Shown one piece after another: positions 57,431-64,000 of a stretch of 64,000 nucleotides of DNA. The notes beneath the pieces are model-generated. The model was given only the letters and a program-made list of their open reading frames with translations. It was not told where the DNA came from and made no database searches. The translations under genes were made by a program, and so were the position numbers. Origin of the DNA: Kingdonia uniflora (lineage: Eukaryota > Streptophyta > Magnoliopsida > Ranunculales > Circaeasteraceae); assembly GCA_014058105.1 (NCBI GenBank), contig JACGCM010000155.1, forward strand, positions 1,984,001 to 2,048,000, in the 5' to 3' direction. Every line of letters starts with the position of its first letter. Position 1 is the first letter of the stretch.

Positions 57431-58676
57431 GATATATAGGTGAACCTTTCGTGGTAAGTACGAATTTAGCAGATTTATGTCTTTCAGACATCATCCTTTC
57501 CAGGTCGACGTAACTATTGACCTTGGCGATCATATCCTCCAAGGGCGCAGGCTTGTTGAGGAAGAGGCGCTCTTTGGCTTTCCAGTCGAGCAGGAGTGCA
57601 TTGGTAAAAGTAGTAACAATAGTTTTCTGATCGAAATTATCTACTTTACGCACGAGCTCTAAAAACTTCTTTACAAAAGCCACAAGCTTCTCTCCATGTG
57701 ACTGTTTGAGACTGATAAGAAAATATAAATTCTCTTCTTTATCTCTATTATAAGCATATGTTTTGATGAACTGCTTTTGCAGCTGGTCGAATGTGTGTAT
57801 GGAGTCTTCAGGTAGAGAGTAGAACTATCAGAGCGGTTCCTACAGCAAACTTGTGGCAAACAGATGGCAGAGAATGTGGTTGAGATTGCAGTACAACCCT
57901 AATAAATCACGGTATTGCTGAATGTGCTCCTTTTGATCGGTACCCTTATACTTGCAAATTTTAGGAGTATGGAAACCTTTCTGTATCTCCATATCGAATA
58001 GTTATTTGGCAATTAGACTTCCTTGTAACTTGGAAAGGTCGTCGGTAGTACCCAGAACGTATGCTCTGATCAACTCCTTAATATGTTGGTTCATATTCTC
58101 TTGTGTGAAATAGTGACGTGTCAGTTGAGTAACTTGACGAGAAGGTTATGGATTGCGAGTACCGGTACCTCCACTCAATTGATCTCATGCTGGGACTCTA
58201 AGTGGAGGTCGTTGTTCGTCCTCGTGATGTACGGAACATCGGTGACCTTAACTGATTTCAGATTAAACTTTACCGCCCAAATGAATGGAAGGCAAAGGTT
58301 CATTCCGAATATTTCTAGAAATAACTTTGTTGGTGCCTCCTTGATGTCCAAATCTTTCCCATGCAAAAACTCGGGAGGCTTCTGGCACCTGATCGTGATC
58401 TTATGTTGGAGGAGCCTGTTGAATGTTCAGCTGAGCTTGTAAGGCAGCCTGCATTATTGCCATTTGATCTTCATGTCACTTGAGTACTGTCAAACGAGCT
58501 TGTCATTCGGCATCGATCTCCTTCACACGGAGCTCTCGATCGAGAGTTAATTGGCGTTCGAGCTCGTTGCGTTTCTCCGTCTCGGTGTTGAGATTCGCCT
58601 GTAGCTTTATAAGTTATTCCGGCTCAACTAAAACATCGAGCTGGATTTCGGTTGCAGGTCGCCTAGATGTGACCAT
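57431..58676 (-). pseudogene. gag: Gag of element C (5' piece)
   Basis: Starts at ATG 58676 (MVTSRRPATEIQLDVLVEPE), then a coiled-coil region (LNTETEKRNELERQLTLDRE). The gag domain is at about 58080-57440: MNQHIKELIRAYVLGTTDDL, LFDMEIQKGFHTPKICKYKG, DQKEHIQQYRDLLGLYCNL, FVKKFLELVRKVDNFDQKTI, LEDMIAKVNSYVDLERMM. It aligns closely with gag of F. The frame is cut at the F insertion and continues in the piece left of 44859. Several stops, mostly at former CAG or CGA codons. Confidence 0.82.
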
Positions 58677-58716
58677 GATTGGAATTTGAAGTAAAGTGAA
58701 TGGATACCTTAGGATA

Positions 58717-58721
58717 TCGTA
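58717..58721. other. Probable left target duplication of element E
   Basis: TCGTA before the LTR; its partner would lie beyond the right edge. The C leader text just left of it (ATACGATATCCTAAGG on minus) matches the F leader at 45449-45465, so this is a true insertion border. Confidence 0.5.
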
Positions 58722-59463
58722 TGTAGTAGCCTACTCGCAGCCTTCAAGCTCCAGCCGAACACTCGAAGGCTACATCGAAGCCTACTCGAATACCTCAAAT
58801 CCCACTCAATCCATAAACAAGCCTTACAAGACTACATGAAGATTAAGCTTTGACTACTGACAGACCACAAAGACAAAGAAAGATCCATCAGTACACAAAC
58901 TCCACATCAGCATCAGAAGCACTTCGGCCATATTCGTTTATGGTCAAAGCCAGACATATCAACCAGCCAGCTCACTAGACAAGAACGGTGCCATTGTTTA
59001 TCCCTACAGTTATAGTAACAGAACCAATACAGCTACAGTGTCAGAGTACAGTATCAAACCTGACATTTCCAGCGTTAACACCAACTCTAGGATACCCGCC
59101 TGATACCCGGAGGGTGCACTTGTAATGTGACCTCTCATCGTGACTTAGCCTACCTATATTCTATAAATAGGAGGGAAGGGGAACCAAGGAGAGGTTAAAA
59201 AATCTCTCCCCTGAACCCTTATAGTATACCTTCGATCACCCTGTAAATTACCCAGTACTTGAATCTTTGACTACTCGACATTAATATCAAATCTCTCAAA
59301 AATCCTCATCAGAGGTCGTAGAGTGGCCCATTCGAGGCCTCCACGCAAGTATATTGTCAATAGATTATTTGTGTTATAGATTATATTCTTGAATCCTTTG
59401 ATAGAAGATAAAATCCATGGTATAAGAGCCAACTTCCCCTCCGCACAAAGTTAGGCCCCTACA
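58722..59463 (+). repeat. 5' LTR of Tat element E (742 bp)
   Basis: Begins TGTAGTAGCCTACTCGCAG and ends GGCCCCTACA. Same family as the LTRs at 6607-7352 and 60187-60918 (both on minus). CTATAAATAGGAGG at 59161-59174 is a strong TATA candidate. Confidence 0.9.
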
Positions 59464-59482
59464 TATGGCACTGTCTGTGTCT
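59464..59482 (+). other. Primer binding site of element E
   Basis: TATGGCACTGTCTGTGTCT follows the LTR; matches the A site with a few changes. Confidence 0.75.
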
Positions 59483-59547
59483 GCCCACCCTACCAATCTC
59501 CCTTGCCTCATTTTCTTCCTTTTTCAAAGTCGTGTAAACTACTTCCA

Positions 59548-60186
59548 ATGGCTCCAACCCTCTGTTTTACTTCTACCCTTGCCGGCAACTCCGCCGATGG
59601 AGTGGCTGCTCAGCTAGCCTGGCTTACTCAGCAATTCGCTCAGGCTGAGGAATGATACCAAATACAAATGAAGCAGGAGCACGAAGAACATTGGCAAGAG
59701 TTTGAAGCCGAACGGCATCGCCGTTTGGATGATGACGACACACAAAACCATGGAATTAACGATTTGCATAACACAGTCTGTGAGTTGCAACGACTGTAAC
59801 CTCTAGACGCCCCCTGCCATCCCAAGCACCAGCCCCGTCGTGTATATCTGTCCGCGCTTGACTGGGGCCTCAACCATATCTAGAAGTACCCCCGGTCCAT
59901 ATCGGCGCTGAGGGTGCTCCCCCTACTGTTCCCCCCACTAGCTCCATCTATCTCAGAATCTACCCCACAAAGGATTCCCCTGACTCTACCCTTCGCTCCT
60001 CCAGACACCCCAAACGTTGCCCTGCCCGAGAGCATCTCAGGGAGTGCAGCGCCGAACACATACCGAATACTCAACCTCATCAACCCCAAACCCATCGATT
60101 CCCCACCCCCCTCCTCATCCTACCTACTGTGCACAGTAAGACTTCGACTACAAAATCTAACCTATCATCCGTATCAGTGCAAGCTC
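59548..60186 (+). pseudogene. gag: Gag N-terminus of element E, cut by element D
   Basis: The ATG at 59548 opens MAPTLCFTSTLAGNSADGVA, then AAQLAWLTQQFAQAEE and a coiled-coil/acidic stretch (HEEHWQEFEAERHRRLDDDD). A Pro/Ser-rich linker follows (LFPPLAPSISESTPQRIPLT, FAPPDTPNVALPESISGS). It is the same protein as the element A gag on minus from 6521. In-frame stops and one frameshift near 60120. The text ends at 60186 where the LTR of D begins. Confidence 0.78.
60182..60186. other. Probable left target duplication of element D
   Basis: AGCTC before the LTR at 60187; partner expected beyond the right edge of the window. Confidence 0.45.
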
Positions 60187-60918
60187 TGTAGAGGCCTAAC
60201 GTCTTTGAGAAGGGAAGTTGGCTCTTACAACACGGAGTTGATCTTCTATAAAAGGAATACAAGTAAATGATCTAAAGTATGAACAAACAAGAGACATATA
60301 CTTGCGTAGAGGCCCGAATATGACACTCTACGACCTCTAATGAGGATTTTTAAGAAGTATTATATTACTGATGAGTAATCGAAGGTTCGGATACTGGGAT
60401 TAACAAAGTGGTCGAAGGTAAACTGTAAGGAGTTTAGGGGGGATTTTTCTAACCCCTCCTTGGCTCCCCATCTCTCCTATTTATAGAACCATATGAAGCT
60501 GAGTTACCAAGTATGGGTGAGATTACATGAGTACTGTCAGGATATCCCAGCGAGGTATGGGCATCGGACATGCCTGTACTGTCACTGTGATAGTTTTGGG
60601 AGCTATCTCTGTACTTTTATACTATGGCACAGTGGTTGGGCCTGTTACTATTGTTGCAAGGACCAAGCATTACGCTGGTTTATCTGGTGAGCTGGCTACC
60701 TGTCCCATCATATTTCGACCGTGTGTAGATATAGTCGAAGGGTTTCTACTGCGATGTGCTAGTCCATCCTTGGGGCTTGTTGGAGTCGAAGCTTCGTATT
60801 CAAGGGATATCTGGAAGGCTTGTCTTGAGGATTGAAAAGGGCTTTGATATATTCGGGTAGGCTGCAAAGTAGACTTCGAGTGTATGAGGAGGTCGAAGGC
60901 TACTAGTAGGCTACTACA
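60187..60918 (-). repeat. 3' LTR of Tat element D (732 bp)
   Basis: Plus-strand TGTAGAGGCCTAAC to GGCTACTACA. It is inverted relative to 58722-59463. The polypurine tract on its right side shows that it is a 3' LTR. TATAAATAGGAG on minus lies near 60487-60476. Confidence 0.9.
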
Positions 60919-60936
60919 TTTGCCCCCCCCCCCCTC
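60919..60936 (-). other. Polypurine tract of element D
   Basis: The minus strand reads GAGGGGGGGGGGGGCAAA directly before the 3' LTR; twelve C on plus at 60923-60934. Confidence 0.75.
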
Positions 60937-61088
60937 AGCGAGGGTCTCGAAGCCAGGTAGAGAGGCATTCGCTGAGAAAACTGTTTGGCCAAGGAATCTG
61001 AGCGGTTTGACTATTGGTTTTCGGGTAAGTAATAAAAGAGGGTAATTAAGAGGTATAGGTGGTTATAGGGTAATAAATGAAGTGAGGC

Positions 61089-61096
61089 TATAAGTA
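61089..61096 (+). promoter_or_regulatory. TATA box before small ORF 1 of element D
   Basis: TATAAGTA followed by a CTTCTTCTTTTC pyrimidine-rich leader. Confidence 0.4.
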
Positions 61097-61236
61097 TGGG
61101 TTAGTGTGTAGGGATATTGAGTAACCTTCTTCTTTTCATTATTCTCTTCTTCCTCCACAAATTTTGAAATCTTTATGGATACTACGACCAACTAATGCTA
61201 TCAGAAGAGGATGGGGTTTGCCCGGGACCGTCACGT

Positions 61237-61464
61237 ATGGCAGAGGACTGGTAAACTTTATATAAAGTTCTCAGGCATCATGATCTGGATTGGGACATAC
61301 CCGAACTGGTGGAGGTAAAAGATGGGGAGATCATCAATGGGGAACTTTACGCCTATCTTTGGGACTGACTGAAGTATGATTTTACTACTACGGAGAAGCG
61401 CTATCTCTTTTTGTCGGCTTTGGCTGAATGTCTTGCTTGTGAAAAGGAGGAGATGGAGGAATAG
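61237..61464 (+). pseudogene. Small ORF 1 of element D
   Basis: The 75-codon frame from ATG 61237 has two internal stops (TAA at codon 6, TGA at codon 44). Text: LYKVLRHHDLDWDIPELVEV, INGELYAYLWD, TTEKRYLFLSALAE, CEKEEMEE. The order acidic segment, aromatic Y-A-Y-L-W segment, Leu-rich helix parallels small ORF 2 next to it and the ORF at 1783, pointing to a local duplication. The function is unknown; no motif of a known enzyme is visible. Confidence 0.45.
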
Positions 61465-61935
61465 AGCGCAGTGAGTGGAGCTGGACCTTCTGGAAATAGG
61501 GCTACTGTTTTATGTGTTGAACATTTGTATCTTTATTTTTTTGTTGGAGCTCTTTTTTTTGGGGGGGGGGGGGTGGTTGAAGCAATGTATTCCGGTTTGT
61601 CAATCGGATAATGGAAGGGAAGCAATATTTTCTAAAAACTTGTGTTACTGTGTCTGATTGATAATGTAGACGAATAGTCTCATAGGCGCGCATAGCATAT
61701 GCATGTCATTGAATTGCTTATAGTAAATAAAAAAGGGTATCGAAGTATAATGATACGACCAAAGGTTATGATAGGATCGAAGGTTAATGATATGATCGAA
61801 GTATAATGATGTGACTATAAGTTGGAGGTTTTCTAGGAAGTTGGAGAGGTTGGTTGTTGAGTTTATGAGGTGGGGAATTGAAGATCACAATTAATGCGGC
61901 TGGGGAAGAGGGAATGTTAGAATTGGTTCTCCAAG
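61465..61935 (+). other. Spacer with T8G13 run and TCGAAG repeats
   Basis: A run of 13 G (61561-61573) follows eight T. At 61740-61810 a roughly 25-base phrase with ATCGAAGGTTAATGATA or ATCGAAGTATAATGATN recurs three times. No gene. Confidence 0.6.
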
Positions 61936-61943
61936 TATAAATG
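61936..61943 (+). promoter_or_regulatory. TATA box of small ORF 2 of element D
   Basis: TATAAATG, 86 bases upstream of ATG 62022, matching TATAAATA at 1725 in element A. Confidence 0.5.
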
Positions 61944-62021
61944 GAACTATGGTAGACTGGAATTCTTCATCTTTCTTCCATCATTCTTTCTTCATCTCTT
62001 TCCTTATTTGTTCGGATCAAG

Positions 62022-62339
62022 ATGGTTGCAAACATACCCGTTCAGGATGACCAAACGGCAGTGAGGGTCAGGAGAATACAAGAGGCCTTATTGGGGATTC
62101 AATAGAGGGTCGGTATCGAGGAAGATATTGATGCTGAGATGCCAAATCTCTTTGAGGCAGAACCTAGGGCACCCATCCTTGGCATACCCTTCGCATACTG
62201 GTGGGGAATACTGTAGATGATGAGGCCGTTGACTGGCCATCGGTTGTCTCTTATAGAAGGCTTTGCGGATGATATAGTAGACTACGAGGATGTGGATACT
62301 GCAGCCATGGTTGAAGAGAAGCATCCCGCTGATAAATAG
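62022..62339 (+). pseudogene. Small ORF 2 of element D
   Basis: The 105-codon frame (MVANIPVQDDQTAVRVRRIQ) aligns with the intact ORF at 1783-2130: DIDAEMPNLFEAE, IPFAYWWGIL, TGHRLSLIEGFADDIVD. Two in-frame TAG codons stand where the A copy has CAG. The conserved block over two copies with different flanks suggests the protein was under selection once. I do not recognise the family. Confidence 0.5.
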
Positions 62340-63231
62340 GGTCCTCTGTCTTTTTATTGTTACTTTTCTCTGTTCTGCTTCATTTCTCATTTCTCTTGAC
62401 GAGTCTTGTAATATGTTTTATCTTTCTGAATGAAATTGTTGTTTGGAAGTACTGTTGTGGTAATATTCATGCTCTTTATAGGTAATAACTTGCGTTGTCG
62501 AACTAAAAGTAATAGTATAATCTGAATTTTTGAAGTAGTATCGTGAGCTGTCAAATTAATAATATAACTGTCGAAGTATAGTGCTTGGATTTTTCGAAGA
62601 TAAAATTGAATTGGCGGTGTAACAAATTGCAGTCTGTCGAAGTGGGAGTATTATCTGTCGAAGCTAAAAAGATTGGTGTGTTGGTATATAAGATTAGGTC
62701 TGTAAGCATAAATGTTTGATATGTCGAATGTGATCTATCGAAAGAAAAAGGGGCATGAGGTTTTGAATTGGCCAATGTGTTGTACGGCGAAAGTCGATAT
62801 ATTAGAAACTCGCATTTGAGGCTATCTGTTGATGAGTCTTCGAGACGGGGAGTGGTCGATTACTCAAATTCGAGGAGTGTGTCGAAGGTTATGTTTGATT
62901 TGACTAGTCGTACTGATAGTCCAAACAGCTGGTTTGTCAGGACGGTACGTGCGCCTGGGGCAGTGTGCCAAAAAGTAATCATGATTTTACTCGTATTACG
63001 GAAAAAGTTGTGACTTGACTGTTTGGATTTGATTGTTTAACTTTGAGTAAAGGTAAAAGGGTTCGAGAAGCTTTAGTTTTTGCAGGCTAGTTGAAGTAAG
63101 TGCGTTGCTCGTACGTGCAGGATATAAGGGGTAAATCGGTAAAAATACAATGCAGCCAAAAAGCTGGGGTAGTGGGGCCATGCTAATGATAATGGTTAAA
63201 AAATCGAGGCGGTTTTGGTTTTTCGAAAGAG
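62340..63231 (+). other. Spacer with TGTCGAAG motifs, element D
   Basis: At least seven TGTCGAA(G/C/T) or TTCGAAG motifs from 62495 to 62885. From about 62890 it aligns with A from about 2425 (GATAGTCCAAACAGCTGGT vs GATAGCCCAGACAGCTGGT). No supported ORF. Confidence 0.6.
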
Positions 63232-63239
63232 TATAAGTA
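63232..63239 (+). promoter_or_regulatory. TATA box of the element D opposite-strand gene
   Basis: TATAAGTA; aligned with TATAAATA at 2767. Confidence 0.5.
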
Positions 63240-63380
63240 TGAGAAGAGTAATTATTGTACTATTTACTGAGAAAAATCAAAGAGAGTGAGGGAAAAGAAC
63301 GAGCGCCATTAAAACTTGAGAATAGTTGCTGCAGTTGCTGTACTGATCTTGCTGTTTTGAGGATAGTGCTTCTGACACGG

Positions 63381-63656
63381 GTATGTTACTTGATCTCTGC
63401 CCATTTTTATTTTTGTTTCCCTTCTGAGTCTGTGAATAGAACATTCTAGTTTTAGGGTTTGGAGGTTATCTTCGAAGATAAGGAGATTTGGTGAATCAAG
63501 GTTTCGATCCATTCAGGGATTTTGGGTGTTTTGAAGGAGGCATAGGGTTTAAGATCGAGGTTTCGATAAATCTTCTGGAGGGGGTAGATGGGATATGGGT
63601 TAAGGACACGGAATTGTCGAATTTATCAATCTAATTGCGTGCCTCTTCTTCTGTAG
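63381..63656 (+). other. Leader intron of the element D opposite-strand gene
   Basis: Donor GTATGT, acceptor TTCTTCTGTAG, 276 bases; aligned with 2930-3208 in element A. Confidence 0.6.
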
Positions 63657-63662
63657 GCTAAA

Positions 63663-64000
63663 ATGTATAACCGTCAAGCTTCGAGATGGAGGCTAAATAA
63701 CAGGGGCAAGCAGTTGCCAAATAGGCTTCGATGTTCGAGCTCTGCGAGGACGACCCAGATGAGGCTTCGAAGGAAATAAAAAGGCATATGTTTCAGGTAA
63801 CTATTTATGAATTTCTTTTGTGAGTCTGAGATTTTGTTAGTTCTTCGAGTTTTGAAGTGTACTGACTGCTTGAATATTATAGCAAACGGAGGCTTGGGTA
63901 CGATCGTACAACAAGGTGATGAAGTCAGTAAAGGGAAAATTGTGACAAGCAGTGGAAAGTATGGATCTTTCTTGGGGGACTGAGGCATCATTGTTGTCTG
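63663..64000 (+). pseudogene. Start of the element D opposite-strand gene (continues off the edge)
   Basis: ATG 63663 (MYNRQASRWRLNNRGKQ) matches the start at 3215 in A. A frameshift within 20 codons gives QLPNRLRCSSSARTTQMRLR. A second intron may begin after TTTCAG near 63797 (GTAACT), ending ATTATAG near 63880, followed by QTEAWVRSYNKVMKSVKGK. The PF04195-like domain would lie beyond the window. Confidence 0.5.

Larger units (their letters stand above)
38820..58721 (-). mobile_element. Tat-lineage retrotransposon C, interrupted by element F
   Basis: Two minus-strand pieces, 38820-44858 (opposite-strand gene tail, 160-bp array, pol, protease) and 57431-58721 (gag and leader), form one element when F and one GTGTC copy are removed. 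The 3' LTR and the N-terminal part of the opposite-strand gene are missing at the left edge; the 5' LTR is cut off by insertion E at 58722. It belongs to the same family as F, by gag, protease, pol, array and coiled-coil gene. Confidence 0.85.
60187..64000 (-). mobile_element. Tat-lineage retrotransposon D (3' part only)
   Basis: Holds the 3' LTR, polypurine tract, two small opposite-strand ORFs and the start of the PF04195-type gene, in the order seen in element A. gag-pol and the 5' LTR should lie to the right of the window. Confidence 0.85.

Noticed and set aside
61561..61573. G13 run as a second polypurine tract
   Set aside because: It lies on the wrong strand for the minus-strand element D and no LTR follows it.

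Overview
The window is plant nuclear DNA (probably a eudicot; I cannot name the species) and consists almost entirely of nested, decayed transposable elements. I found no intact host gene, tRNA, rRNA or CRISPR array. Coding frames are broken by stops and frameshifts. Several stops sit where a sister copy has CAG or CGA, which fits long-term cytosine-methylation decay.

The dominant elements are Ty3/gypsy retrotransposons of the Tat lineage. They are recognised by a second, archaeal-type RNase H between the RT-linked RNase H and integrase, and by a gene on the opposite strand between pol and the 3' LTR. Copies, with letters used below: A (minus strand, about 1.1-7.35 kb; gag-protease and 5' LTR kept, RT to integrase deleted); B (minus, 16696-28391, both LTRs, TATAT target duplication); C (minus, old, in two pieces: 38.8-44.86 and 57.43-58.72 kb); F (plus, 44859-57425, both LTRs, GTGTC target duplication, inserted into C); E (plus, 5' LTR at 58722, inserted in the C leader); D (minus, 3' LTR at 60187-60918, inserted in the E gag and running off the right edge). 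A, D and E share a roughly 740-bp LTR, B has a 510-bp LTR, and C and F form a third family.

In the Tat copies pol and the opposite-strand gene converge. Where the junction survives (B, C, F) it carries short tandem arrays: 87 bp and about 119 bp in B, 160 bp in C and F. The opposite-strand genes look like real transcription units. They have TATA boxes, a leader intron at equivalent places in A and D, a PF04195-like ('putative gypsy type transposon') domain and a coiled-coil C-terminus. Upstream of them in A and D, and again at 32.5-33.9 kb, are paired ORFs of about 75-115 codons, each with its own TATA box, that I cannot assign to a named family.

Between these lie a decayed Maximus/SIRE-like Ty1/copia element (8.4-11.8 kb) and a large MULE-like region (about 12.3-16.7 and 28.4-38.8 kb, split by B). 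The MULE region holds a broken MuDR-type transposase with a SWIM finger, two copies of a small coiled-coil gene, a GRF zinc-finger ORF, an Asp-rich ORF and a ULP1-like (C48) cysteine protease gene with multiplied exons. The octamer TCATTTGT fills its introns and flanks, oriented with the neighbouring transcription.
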